The notes under the pieces were generated by a model. The model had not been told where the DNA came from. It worked only from the letters and a program-made list of their open reading frames with translations, and made no database searches. DNA of 64,000 bases. Source: Terrihabitans soli (GTDB taxonomy: Bacteria; Pseudomonadota; Alphaproteobacteria; Rhizobiales; Methylopilaceae). The stretch is taken from contig NZ_AP023361.1 of assembly GCF_014191545.1 (NCBI RefSeq), positions 372,001-436,000 on the forward strand. Direction: 5' to 3'. Below are positions 33,744 to 42,485 of the stretch, piece by piece (position 1 is the stretch's first letter; every line of letters begins with the position of its first letter). Made by a program: the position numbers and the translations under genes.

Positions 33744-34853
33744 ATGTATGTAGCGGTCAAAGGCGGCGAAGCGGCGATCGATAACGCTCACCGTCTGCTC
33801 GATTTTGAGCGGCGCGGCGATATCTCCGTGCCCGATCTTTCGGTTGCGCAGATCCGCGAGCAGATGACGCTGCTCGTCGATCGCGTCATGACGGAAGGCT
33901 CGCTCTACGATCCCGATCTTGCAGCGCTCGCTTTGAAGCAGGCGCGCGGCGATATCATCGAAGCGGTCTTTCTTGTCCGCGCTTTCCGCACGACGCTGCC
34001 GCGCTTCGGCTACTCCGAGCCGCTCGACACCGATGCCATGCAGGCGATCCGCCGCATTTCGGCGATCTACAAGGATCTGCCGGGCGGCCAGGTGCTCGGA
34101 CCAACGTTTGACTACACCCATCGCCTGATTGATTTCACGCTCGCGGCCGGGGGCGAGGCGCCAGCACCGCGCGAAGGCACATCCGAACTCGATGCCATGC
34201 CGCATGTGACAGGTCTTCTCGATCAGGAAGGTCTGATCGAGTGTGAGCCGCATGTGGACGAGAACGCGCCTGTCGGCGATCTGACGCGCGATCCGTTGAA
34301 TTTTCCGGCAAACCGCGATCTTCGGCTGCAGGCACTGGCGCGCGGCGATGAAGGTTTCATTCTCGCGCTCGGCTATTCGACGCAGCGCGGTTTCGGACGC
34401 ACCCATCCCTTCACCGGCGAAATCCGCGTCGGCGATGTCGAAATCGAATATGTGCCGGAAGAGCTCGGCTTTGCCGTGCCACTGGGCGATGTCGTTCTCA
34501 CCGAATGCGAGATGATCAACCAGTTCAAAGGCTCGGCCTCGGCGCCGCCGCAGTTCACGCGCGGCTACGGCCTCGCCTTCGGCCGCGGCGAGCGCAAGGC
34601 CATGGCCATGGCGCTGGTCGATCGCGCGCTGCGCACCCGCGAATTCGGGGAGGATGTGAAAGCGCCGGCACAGGACGAGGAATTTGTGCTCGCCCATTGC
34701 GACAATCTGCAATCGACCGGCTTCGTCGAACATCTGAAACTGCCGCATTACGTGGACTTCCAGGCCGAGCTCGGCCTCGTGCGGAAAATGCGCGCCGAGC
34801 ATGCGGCGCGGCAGACCGAGCAGGATGAAGAAGCGCTGGAGGCCGCGGAATGA
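33744..34853 (+). CDS. phnI: C-P lyase subunit PhnI
   Basis: 369 residues, full length. It begins MYVAVKGGEAAIDNAHRLL and contains LARGDEGFILALGYSTQRGFGRTHPFTGEIRVGDVEI and VLTECEMINQFKG, all typical. With ATP it attacks methylphosphonate-type substrates as a nucleosidase/transferase component of PhnGHI. GAGCG lies before the ATG, 3 bases after phnH. It overlaps phnJ by 4 bases. Confidence 0.95.
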   Translation: MYVAVKGGEAAIDNAHRLLDFERRGDISVPDLSVAQIREQMTLLVDRVMTEGSLYDPDLAALALKQARGDIIEAVFLVRAFRTTLPRFGYSEPLDTDAMQAIRRISAIYKDLPGGQVLGPTFDYTHRLIDFTLAAGGEAPAPREGTSELDAMPHVTGLLDQEGLIECEPHVDENAPVGDLTRDPLNFPANRDLRLQALARGDEGFILALGYSTQRGFGRTHPFTGEIRVGDVEIEYVPEELGFAVPLGDVVLTECEMINQFKGSASAPPQFTRGYGLAFGRGERKAMAMALVDRALRTREFGEDVKAPAQDEEFVLAHCDNLQSTGFVEHLKLPHYVDFQAELGLVRKMRAEHAARQTEQDEEALEAAE

Positions 34854-35740
34854 ACGAGATGGCCTCTGCAGCGGGTTATAATTTCGCTTATCTCGACGAG
34901 CAGACAAAGCGCATGATCCGGCGCGCGATCCTCAAAGCGATCGCGATCCCCGGCTATCAGGTGCCGTTCGCCAGCCGTGAGATGCCGATGCCCTATGGCT
35001 GGGGCACCGGCGGTGTGCAGGTGACCGCTTCGATTCTCGGCCCGGACGATGTGCTGAAAGTCATCGATCAAGGCTCGGACGACACGACCAACGCCGTGTC
35101 GATCCGCAAATTCTTCGAACGCACGGCGGACGTCGAGACGACGACCAAGACGTCGGAAGCCAGCGTCATCCAGACGCGTCATCGCGTGCCGGAAGAAAAG
35201 CTGCGCGAAGATCAGATCCTCGTTTATCAAGTGCCCATCCCCGAGCCGCTGCGCTTTCTTGAGCCGCGCGAAACTGAGACGCGCCAGCTTCATGCGCTGT
35301 CCGAATACGGGCTGATGCATGTGAAGCTTTACGAAGACATCGCAAAGCACGGCCATATCGCATCGACTTATGCCTATCCGGTCGAAGTCGCCGGCCGTTA
35401 TGTGATGGACCCGTCGCCCATTCCGAAATTCGATAATCCGAAGATCGGCGATTGCGCGGCGCTGCAGCTTTACGGCGCCGGACGCGAAAAGCGCATTTAT
35501 GCTGTGCCGCCCTATACGAAAGTAAAGAGCCTCGATTTCGAGGATCATCCTTTCCGCGTTCAGACGTTCAAGGATCCGTGCGCGCTCTGCGCCGCGGAAG
35601 CCGTCTACCTCGACGAAGTCGTGCTCGACGATCGCGGCGGGCGCATGTTCGTCTGCTCCGACACCGATTATTGCGAGAAGCGCCGGGAAGAAGGCCATCG
35701 CGGCAAGATGCTGGGCACCGCTCCGGGAGTTGCCGCATGA
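34850..35740 (+). CDS. phnJ: C-P lyase radical-SAM subunit PhnJ
   Basis: 296 residues. The iron-sulfur ligands C244, C247 and C269 and the catalytic C275 line up with C241, C244, C266 and C272 of E. coli PhnJ (constant offset of 3), and G35 in IPGYQVPF lines up with the radical-forming Gly32. All key residues for carbon-phosphorus bond cleavage are therefore intact. The start overlaps the phnI stop codon (ATGA). Confidence 0.97.
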   Translation: MNEMASAAGYNFAYLDEQTKRMIRRAILKAIAIPGYQVPFASREMPMPYGWGTGGVQVTASILGPDDVLKVIDQGSDDTTNAVSIRKFFERTADVETTTKTSEASVIQTRHRVPEEKLREDQILVYQVPIPEPLRFLEPRETETRQLHALSEYGLMHVKLYEDIAKHGHIASTYAYPVEVAGRYVMDPSPIPKFDNPKIGDCAALQLYGAGREKRIYAVPPYTKVKSLDFEDHPFRVQTFKDPCALCAAEAVYLDEVVLDDRGGRMFVCSDTDYCEKRREEGHRGKMLGTAPGVAA

Positions 35741-36507
35741 GCGCGCTTTTATCCGCCCGCAATCTGACGAAGAGCTATGGCGTGCGCACGGCTTGCGCCG
35801 ATGTTTCGCTCGATCTGCATGAGGGCGAGGTTCTCGCCGTCGTCGGCGAATCCGGTTCCGGCAAATCCACGTTGCTCGGCCTCCTCGCCACGGAAGTGAC
35901 GGCCGACAGCGGGCAGGTGCATTACCGTTTCCGCGATGGCGCAGTCCGTGAGCTGCACGCTTTGCCGGAGGCCGAGCGGCGTCTTCTGATGCGCACCGAT
36001 TGGGGCTTCATCCGCCAGGATGCGACGCTCGGCCTGCGCATGCCGGTTTCGGCCGGCGGCAATGTCGGCGAGCGGCTGATGGCCGTCGGCGCGCGCCATT
36101 ACGGCAAGATCCGCGAAACGGCCGAAGACTGGCTCGACCGCGTAGAGATCGATCCGGGCCGTATCGACGACAGCCCGAAAACCTTTTCCGGCGGCATGCG
36201 CCAGCGCCTGCAGATCGCCCGCAATCTCGTTACGCATCCGCGTCTCGTCTTCATGGACGAGCCGACCTCGGGTCTCGACGTCTCGGTCCAGGCGCGCCTA
36301 CTCGATCTCATCCGCGGCCTCGTCGCGGAGCTCGGCCTTGCCGTCATCATCGTCACCCACGATCTCGCGGTGGCGCGGCTTCTGTCGCATCGCATGATGG
36401 TGATGAAGGGCGGCCGCGTGATCGAAGAAGGGCTGACCGACCAGGTGCTCGATGATCCGCGCGAACCCTACACGCAACTCCTCGTCTCTTCGGTGCTGGC
36501 TGCATGA
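35737..36507 (+). CDS. phnK: C-P lyase ATP-binding protein PhnK
   Basis: 256 residues. Walker A GESGSGKST, signature FSGGMRQRLQIARNL, Walker B LVFMDEPTSGLD and VTHDLAVARLL are present. PhnK binds the PhnGHIJ core as an ABC ATPase without a membrane partner. ATGA overlap with phnJ, 4-base overlap with phnL. Confidence 0.95.
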   Translation: MSALLSARNLTKSYGVRTACADVSLDLHEGEVLAVVGESGSGKSTLLGLLATEVTADSGQVHYRFRDGAVRELHALPEAERRLLMRTDWGFIRQDATLGLRMPVSAGGNVGERLMAVGARHYGKIRETAEDWLDRVEIDPGRIDDSPKTFSGGMRQRLQIARNLVTHPRLVFMDEPTSGLDVSVQARLLDLIRGLVAELGLAVIIVTHDLAVARLLSHRMMVMKGGRVIEEGLTDQVLDDPREPYTQLLVSSVLAA

Positions 36508-37205
36508 GCGCGCTCGTTAAACTCGAAAACGTCTCGAAGACCTTCACTTTGCATTTGCGTGCGGGAACGGTGCTGAACGTGGTCGAGAACGTGTCCTTCG
36601 ATGTCGAGCCGGGCGAATGCGTCGTCCTCGGCGGGCCTTCGGGTGCCGGCAAATCCTCGCTGCTGAAAATCGTCTACGGCAATTACCGCTGCGACAGCGG
36701 CCATGTTTTCGTCCGCGACGGCGAAGATTATGTCGATGTTGTCGGCGCCGAGCCGCGGCGCGTTCTGGCGCTGCGCAAGAATGTCATGGGCTATGTCTCG
36801 CAGTTTCTGCGCGTCATCCCGCGCGTCGGGGCGCTCGATGTCGTTGCCGCCGCCGGACGCGAAAGCGGTCTTCAGGCCGATATCGCGCAGAAGCGCGCGG
36901 CGGAGCTGCTTGCGGCGCTCAACGTTCCGGAACGCATGTGGATGCTGCCGCCCGCGACCTTTTCCGGCGGCGAGCAGCAGCGCGTCAACATCGCCCGCGG
37001 CTTCATCTCCGACGTGCCGGTACTTCTGCTCGACGAGCCGACAGCCTCCCTCGATGCCGTCAATCGCTCGGTCGTTGTCCGCCTGATCGATGAAAAGAAG
37101 GCCAAGGGCACGGCGATTATCGGGATTTTCCACGATGAAGATGTGCGCGAGCGCGTCGCAAGCCGTGTCGTGGACGTGACACGCTTCGCCGCTAAAGCGG
37201 CGTAA
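36504..37205 (+). CDS. phnL: C-P lyase ATP-binding protein PhnL
   Basis: 233 residues. Walker A GPSGAGKSS, the family-specific YVSQFLRVIPRVGALDVVAA Q-loop region, signature FSGGEQQRVNIARGF and Walker B LLLDEPTASLDA identify PhnL. It works with PhnK on the C-P lyase complex. Confidence 0.95.
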   Translation: MSALVKLENVSKTFTLHLRAGTVLNVVENVSFDVEPGECVVLGGPSGAGKSSLLKIVYGNYRCDSGHVFVRDGEDYVDVVGAEPRRVLALRKNVMGYVSQFLRVIPRVGALDVVAAAGRESGLQADIAQKRAAELLAALNVPERMWMLPPATFSGGEQQRVNIARGFISDVPVLLLDEPTASLDAVNRSVVVRLIDEKKAKGTAIIGIFHDEDVRERVASRVVDVTRFAAKAA

Positions 37206-37220
37206 ACAGGAACGAATCGA

Positions 37221-38363
37221 ATGACCGACCACATCTCCATCATCGAAAACGCCGAGATCATCCTCGCCGGCAGTACCCTGCGCGGCTGGGTCGCTGTCGT
37301 GGACGGCCGTATTGCGGAGATCGGAGAGGGCAAGGCGCCTGAACGCGGCGAAGATTTCGCCGGAGACTATCTGGTCCCCGGCCTGGTCGAACTTCACACC
37401 GATCATCTCGAAAGCCATTACGTGCCGCGCCCGAAAGTGCGCTGGAACACGATGGGCGCGGTCATGGCCTATGACGCGCAAATTGCGGCCTCCGGCATCA
37501 CGACTGTGTTCGATTCGCTGCGCGCGGGTTCCGATATCGACGGCCTTGGCGTCGGCTCCGATCTTCTGGCGCTCGGTCAAGCGCTCGAGGACGGCCGCAA
37601 GGCCGATCTCTTCCGCGCCGAACATCTGACGCATCTGCGCTGCGAAATCCCGTCTCACGATGTCGTCGACAGCGTTCTGGCCTATGGCGAGAAATTTCAG
37701 ATCAGTCTGATGTCGCTGATGGATCACACGCCGGGCCGCCGCCAGTTCCGCGACCTCGACAAATACGCGACCTATTATTCCAGGAAGAGCGGACGCTCGG
37801 CGGACGAGGTTCTGTCCGATGTCGAAATTCGCATCATCGAGAACAATAAGCGCAGCGAAGTCAGCCGTCCGGCACTCGTCTCCTTTGCCCGTGCGCGTAA
37901 TATCCCGCTCGCAAGCCATGACGACACGACCACGGACGAAGTCGCCACCTCGATCGAAGAGGGCGTTGCGCTCGCCGAATTTCCGACGACGCTCGAATCG
38001 GCCCTGGCCTGCAAGGACAATAAACTCGCGGTGATGATGGGCGCCCCCAATCTCATCCGCGGCGGCTCGCATTCCGGCAATCTCTCAGCAATTGAGAGCG
38101 CCGAGCATGGATGTCTCGATATTCTGTCTTCGGATTATGTGCCGGGAAGCCTGCTGATGGCGGCTTTCGACTTGCCGAACCGCGTGGGCGGCATCGATCT
38201 CGCCGCTGCGATCCGCACCGTAACGAAGACCCCCGCCGATGCGACGGGCCTCTCCGACCGCGGCGAGATTGCCGCCGGCAAGCGCGCCGATTTCGTGCGC
38301 GTCGCCATGGCGAGCGTGCCGGTCGTTCGTAGAGTTTGGCGCGAAGGCAAACGGGTCGTCTGA
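37221..38363 (+). CDS. phnM: Alpha-D-ribose 1-methylphosphonate 5-triphosphate diphosphatase PhnM
   Basis: 380 residues of the amidohydrolase superfamily. The metal motif is VPGLVELHTDHLESH near 54-68, followed by LMDHTPGRRQF, LASHDDTT and LSSDYVPGSLLMAAF. It removes pyrophosphate from the ribosyl triphosphate product of PhnGHI before PhnJ acts. Fifteen bases after phnL, with GGAACG-type ribosome binding site. Confidence 0.95.
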   Translation: MTDHISIIENAEIILAGSTLRGWVAVVDGRIAEIGEGKAPERGEDFAGDYLVPGLVELHTDHLESHYVPRPKVRWNTMGAVMAYDAQIAASGITTVFDSLRAGSDIDGLGVGSDLLALGQALEDGRKADLFRAEHLTHLRCEIPSHDVVDSVLAYGEKFQISLMSLMDHTPGRRQFRDLDKYATYYSRKSGRSADEVLSDVEIRIIENNKRSEVSRPALVSFARARNIPLASHDDTTTDEVATSIEEGVALAEFPTTLESALACKDNKLAVMMGAPNLIRGGSHSGNLSAIESAEHGCLDILSSDYVPGSLLMAAFDLPNRVGGIDLAAAIRTVTKTPADATGLSDRGEIAAGKRADFVRVAMASVPVVRRVWREGKRVV

Positions 38364-38944
38364 TGACGGGTGGATTTGTCTTTGTCGTCGGGCCGAGCGG
38401 AGCGGGCAAGGACAGCCTGATTTCCTATGCGCGCGGCGCTTTCGGCAGCGATCAGCGGATCATCTTTCCGCGCCGCATCGTCACGCGCGCATCAAGCGAA
38501 CACGAAGACCACGACAGTTTGAGCGAAACGGCTTTCGCGGAAGCCGAGACGTCCGGTGCGTTCGCCCTCCACTGGCGGGCGCATGGGCTCGGTTACGCCA
38601 TTCCGAAATCGGCGCGCGAAGAGGTCGAGGCCGGCAAGATCGCCGTCTGCAATATCTCGCGCCGCGTCGTGCCCTGGACGCGCGTGCATCTGCCCAATGT
38701 CAAAGTCGTGGAAGTGACGGCGCCGGCGGAAGTTCTGGCGGCACGTCTTGCTGGCCGGGCGCGGCTTGAAGACGGCGATCTCGCCGCCCGGCTTGCGCGC
38801 TCGCTGGAAGTCTGGACGCCGGTCGATACCAGCATCGTCAACGACCGCTCGATCGACGAAGGCGGCCGTGAACTCGTTTCTTTCATCACCAGCCATGCCG
38901 AACATTGTGGACGGGAGGATCGTCTGGTTCCGCGTTTCGGCTGA
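38363..38944 (+). CDS. phnN: Ribose 1,5-bisphosphokinase PhnN
   Basis: 193 residues of the guanylate-kinase fold. Walker A GPSGAGKDS is at about 10-18, followed by RRIVTRAS and FALHWRAHGLGYAIP. It makes PRPP from ribose 1,5-bisphosphate, the last step of the pathway. The start overlaps the phnM stop codon (TGATG). Confidence 0.94.
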   Translation: MTGGFVFVVGPSGAGKDSLISYARGAFGSDQRIIFPRRIVTRASSEHEDHDSLSETAFAEAETSGAFALHWRAHGLGYAIPKSAREEVEAGKIAVCNISRRVVPWTRVHLPNVKVVEVTAPAEVLAARLAGRARLEDGDLAARLARSLEVWTPVDTSIVNDRSIDEGGRELVSFITSHAEHCGREDRLVPRFG

Positions 38945-38965
38945 ACCCCAAAGGAGGACTGCGAA

Positions 38966-39577
38966 GTGAGCATTGTGCGCTCGATTGAAGAGCTTGAAGC
39001 GATCTATGGCGTGACCGGAGAAACCTCGACGGCCAAGGTCGCGGACCGGATAACGCCGCAATATCGCGCCTTCATCGAGGCCTCGCGCTTTGCGGCCCTG
39101 GCGACGGTCGGCCCCGAGGGTCTCGATTGTTCACCGCGCGGCGATCTTGTCGGCTTCGTCCGCATCCATGACGCATTCACGCTGATGATGCCAGACCGGC
39201 GCGGCAATAACCGCATCGACAGTTTACGCAATATCGTCCGCGATCCGCGCACTTCCTTCATGTTCCTCATCCCCGGTCACGGCAATGCGATCCGCGTCAA
39301 TGGCCGCTCCGAGCTGTCGGTCGATCCTGATCTGCTCGCATCCTTTGCCGTCGATGGTAAAGCGCCGCGCTCGGTCATCGTGATGCATGTGGATGAGGTC
39401 TATTTCCAGTGCGCCCGCGCCATCGTGCGGGCGGAAATCTGGAATCCCGATCTGCATGTCGATCCGAAAAGCCTGCCGACGCCCGGCGATATTCTGATCG
39501 AGATGAGTGAAGGCCGTGTCGGCGGCAAAGAATATGACGACGCCTGGCAGGCGCGGGCGATGGCGACGCTTTGGTAA
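38966..39577 (+). CDS. PPOX-type FMN-binding flavoprotein
   Basis: 203 residues of the pyridoxamine-5'-phosphate-oxidase-like split barrel (MSMEG_1061-type): FIEASRFAALATVGPEGLDCSPRGDLVGFVRIHDAFTLMMPDRRGNNRIDSLRNIVRDPRTSFMFLIPG, then the C-terminal VYFQCARAIVRAEIWNP. GTG start with a strong AAAGGAGG. It follows phnN by 21 bases, so it may be part of the phn operon, although no known step of phosphonate degradation needs it. Function unknown. Confidence 0.85.
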   Translation: MSIVRSIEELEAIYGVTGETSTAKVADRITPQYRAFIEASRFAALATVGPEGLDCSPRGDLVGFVRIHDAFTLMMPDRRGNNRIDSLRNIVRDPRTSFMFLIPGHGNAIRVNGRSELSVDPDLLASFAVDGKAPRSVIVMHVDEVYFQCARAIVRAEIWNPDLHVDPKSLPTPGDILIEMSEGRVGGKEYDDAWQARAMATLW

Positions 39578-39600
39578 GCGTCGCCTTGCCCTTTTAAGGC

Positions 39601-40407
39601 TTAGATAAACTTCGCTCTTATGCGCTGGCTGAGAATGTCGAGTGCCGAGACGGTGATTACGACAATCACGAGAATGGCGCCGGCCTGCTCATACTGGAAG
39701 GAGCGCATGGTCTCGTTGAAGGTCATGCCGATGCCGCCGCCGCCGACAAGTCCGAGCACTGTCGCCGAACGGACATTCGATTCAAATCGGTAAAGCGTGA
39801 AGCCGATCCACAGCGGCAGGACCTGCGGGATCACACCGTAGACGATCTCCTGCAGTTTCGTCGCACCGGTGCCGCGAATGCCCTCGACCGGGCCGTGATC
39901 GATGGCTTCGACCGCTTCCGAGAAGAGTTTGGCGATAATGCCGGTGGTGTGGACGAAAAGGGCGAGTACGCCGGCGAAGGGACCGAGGCCCACCGCGGCG
40001 ATGAAGATCAGCGCGAAAACGAGTTCGTTGATGGCGCGCAGCGCATCCATCATGCGGCGGACAGGAAAGGTAATCCAGGCCGGCGCGATATTGGTCGAGC
40101 ACAGAAGCGCGAACGGGATACCGAAAACGACGGCCAGCAGTGTGCCCCAGATGGCGATCGCCAGCGTCTCCAGCATGCCCTTCAGATAGAATTCCCATTC
40201 GGTGAAATCGGGCTTGAAGAAATCCCGACCGAGTTCGGCCATATTGCGGCTGTCGCGGACCAGCTGCGCCGGGTCCATTTCGGAGGCGTACCAGGCCCAG
40301 ACGAGAACGGCGACGGCGAGACCGAGCAGCGCCGTCCGTACAAGGATCGACAGCACCGAGGCCACGGGCGGCGGAGGAAGCACAGCTGTAACGTTGGTCG
40401 TCGACAT
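39601..40407 (-). CDS. phnE: Second phosphonate ABC transporter permease
   Basis: 268 residues, about six membrane segments. Motifs [57 protein letters not shown] and [19 protein letters not shown] identify PhnE. The ATG at 40407 has GGAG upstream; the longer frame would run into the terminator at 40422. Last gene of the second phnCDE set. Confidence 0.93.
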   Translation of the reverse strand: MSTTNVTAVLPPPPVASVLSILVRTALLGLAVAVLVWAWYASEMDPAQLVRDSRNMAELGRDFFKPDFTEWEFYLKGMLETLAIAIWGTLLAVVFGIPFALLCSTNIAPAWITFPVRRMMDALRAINELVFALIFIAAVGLGPFAGVLALFVHTTGIIAKLFSEAVEAIDHGPVEGIRGTGATKLQEIVYGVIPQVLPLWIGFTLYRFESNVRSATVLGLVGGGGIGMTFNETMRSFQYEQAGAILVIVVITVSALDILSQRIRAKFI

Positions 40408-40421
40408 CGCATTTCTCCGGG

Positions 40422-40452
40422 CAAAAAAAGGGAGGGACCCTTGGGTCCCTCC
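40422..40452 (-). terminator. Terminator inside the second phnCDE operon
   Basis: Perfect 10-base arms GGAGGGACCC (40431-40440) and GGGTCCCTCC (40443-40452), followed on the minus strand by a run of seven T. It lies between phnD and phnE and probably lowers permease expression relative to the binding protein. Confidence 0.88.
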
Positions 40453-40472
40453 TAGGCTCAAGGCCGGGGGCC

Positions 40473-41474
40473 TTACATATTCGGTGTGGTTTCCATCAGC
40501 TTCGACAGATCGGCGAGCTTGCCGTCGATTTCCGCCGTCTTGCTCTTCTTCTCGTCGGCCGAGAGCTTCTCGTCGTTCTGGATCTTCAGCTTCGACTTGA
40601 AGAGCTCAAGCTGGCGGATCGGGTAGAGCTGCGCGTCGGAGGACGCGACGAACGGACCCCAGCCGTCAGACGTGGTCTTGAGGATTTCGCGGGCGCGCGA
40701 GACTTCTTCCGGCGTGCCGAGGCGGCCATAGCCGAGGAAGAAGGAGTGGATCTTGGCCTTGACGTCGGAAGGCAGATCCTTGCGCCACACGAGCGGATCG
40801 GACGGGATGAGCGGCGAGCGCCAGATTTCCTTGATCTTCGCAAAGTCATCCGGGCGCGACTGCGCCAGGCGGTCCATGCTTTCAGTGTTGTTGGTCGCAA
40901 AGTCGACCTGACCCATGGCGACGGCCAGCGCATTGCCTTCGTGGTTCGAGACCGCGACGTTCTTGTAGCAATTGCTCGGGTTCACATTGTTGATGGCGAA
41001 CACGTAGTAGCTCGGGACAAGGTTGCCCGAGGTGGAATTCGCGTCGCCGTTGCCGAAGTTCAGGCCCTTCGAGCAATCGAGGACGTCCTTCACTTCGTTG
41101 AGGTCGGTGCGGCTCTTGTTGACGAGCAGCAGCGAGTAATAGCCCTTCGAGCCGTCTTTCTTCGTGGTCTGCACGAAGACTTCGCCGCCGGCGCGGTCAA
41201 CCGCTTCCATGGCCGATTTGTTGCCGTACCAGGCAAGGTCGACCTTCTTGAAGCGCATGCCTTCGATGACGCCGGCATAGTCCTGCGCAAAATAGGCCTT
41301 CACCGGAACGCCGACGGCCTTTTCGAGGTCCTTCAGCATCGGCTCGAAGCTCTTCGACAGCGCGGCCGAGCTTTCGGTCGAGATGATGCCGAAATTGAGC
41401 TGTTTGATGTCTTCGGCGCTGGCCGTGCCCGCGAGCGCGAGCGCGGCAAGGCCGCCCAGGATGAACTTCTTCAT
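40473..41474 (-). CDS. phnD: Second phosphonate ABC transporter substrate-binding protein
   Basis: 333 residues. A signal peptide ([20 protein letters not shown]) is followed by [66 protein letters not shown] and [15 protein letters not shown], the PhnD pattern of E. coli type. It is clearly different from the phnD product at 28048, so the two importers probably have different preferences. Lies between phnC and phnE. Confidence 0.95.
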   Translation of the reverse strand: MKKFILGGLAALALAGTASAEDIKQLNFGIISTESSAALSKSFEPMLKDLEKAVGVPVKAYFAQDYAGVIEGMRFKKVDLAWYGNKSAMEAVDRAGGEVFVQTTKKDGSKGYYSLLLVNKSRTDLNEVKDVLDCSKGLNFGNGDANSTSGNLVPSYYVFAINNVNPSNCYKNVAVSNHEGNALAVAMGQVDFATNNTESMDRLAQSRPDDFAKIKEIWRSPLIPSDPLVWRKDLPSDVKAKIHSFFLGYGRLGTPEEVSRAREILKTTSDGWGPFVASSDAQLYPIRQLELFKSKLKIQNDEKLSADEKKSKTAEIDGKLADLSKLMETTPNM

Positions 41475-41495
41475 GCGTGTCTCCGTGTCAGTCTG

Positions 41496-42341
41496 TTAGT
41501 GCGCCCGGGTCAACTCTGCCGGGGCGTCGTTACGCGTCATGGGCTGATGCGTTTCCGCCGGGCCGGCTTGGCCCGGAAGGATCAGTTCTTCGGCGGAAGC
41601 GCCGTAAAGCTCGGTGAGGAATTCCGGCGTCAGTTTGCTGGAGGGTCCGTCGAAAACGATTTCGCCGCCGCGCATGGCGACGACGCGGTCGAAATAGGCG
41701 CGCGCGTAGTCGACCTGATGCAAGGAAACCAAGAGCGTAATGCCCTGCGTCTTGTTGAGATCGGCAAGGATGTCCATCACGCGTTTCGCCGATTTCGGAT
41801 CGAGCGAGGCGATCGGCTCGTCGGCAATGATGACCTTGGCGCGCTGGACCAGCGCGCGGGCAATGGCGGCGCGCTGCTGCTGGCCGCCGGACAAGGCTTC
41901 GGCGCGTTTATGCGCGTGCTGCTCGATGCCGACCTGGCAGAGCGCGGAATAGGCGGCTTCGCGGTCGGCACGGCAGTAGAAGCCGAAGGTACCGCGAAGT
42001 TCGGAGATGCGGCCCAGCGCGCCGACAAGCACATTGCTTGTCACGGACATGCGGTTCACAAGGTTGAACTTCTGGAAGATGAGACCGATGCGGCGGCGAA
42101 TCTTGCGCGCATCCTTGGTCAGCTTTCCGCTGCGCTGGATGGCTTCGCCGAAAACGCGGACTTCGCCGCTATCGCCGGTCAGAAGGCCGGAGGCGAGGCG
42201 GATCAGCGTCGATTTGCCGGAGCCGGACGCGCCGATCAGCGCGACACGCTCTCCGGGCGCAATGCGAAGGTTTAGTGACGATACGGCGCGCACGGCGCCA
42301 TAAGATTTAGATATACCGTCGATCGCGAGCGCATAAGACAT
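41496..42341 (-). CDS. phnC: Second phosphonate ABC transporter ATP-binding protein
   Basis: 281 residues. Walker A GASGSGKST, LIFQKFNLVNRMSVTSNVLVGALG, signature LSGGQQQRAAIARAL, Walker B VIIADEPIASLD and the H-loop VSLHQVDYARAYFDRVVAMRGG are all present. The C-terminal extension after about 250 carries extra residues relative to E. coli PhnC. It is the first gene of the operon, with a PHO box 39 bases upstream. Confidence 0.95.
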   Translation of the reverse strand: MSYALAIDGISKSYGAVRAVSSLNLRIAPGERVALIGASGSGKSTLIRLASGLLTGDSGEVRVFGEAIQRSGKLTKDARKIRRRIGLIFQKFNLVNRMSVTSNVLVGALGRISELRGTFGFYCRADREAAYSALCQVGIEQHAHKRAEALSGGQQQRAAIARALVQRAKVIIADEPIASLDPKSAKRVMDILADLNKTQGITLLVSLHQVDYARAYFDRVVAMRGGEIVFDGPSSKLTPEFLTELYGASAEELILPGQAGPAETHQPMTRNDAPAELTRAH

Positions 42342-42379
42342 GGGGCGAGCTCCAATCGCTCGACTCCTAGGGCGGCCCG

Positions 42380-42397
42380 ATGACGCTCACATGACGG
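42380..42397 (-). promoter_or_regulatory. PHO box upstream of the second phnCDE
   Basis: Read on the minus strand, CCGTCAT-GTGA-GCGTCAT gives two direct repeats with the PhoB period of 11 bases (consensus CTGTCAT-N4-CTGTCAT, 6 and 5 of 7 matches). It lies 39 bases before the phnC start. Confidence 0.72.
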
Positions 42398-42485
42398 AAG
42401 TTGAGGGTTGTGAAGAACCTCAAGGCCGGGCGAGTTGACGCGGCTCGCGTCTCGGTAGAAGAGGGCCGGCGGCAAGAGAGGCAGA

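Noticed and set aside
33090-34907. 605-residue antisense frame over phnH and phnI
   Set aside because: Same reason; phnH, phnI are clear and coupled by overlaps.
39583-39600. GCCTT/AAGGC hairpin as terminator of the PPOX gene
   Set aside because: Short AT-rich stem with no T-tract after it; too weak to list.
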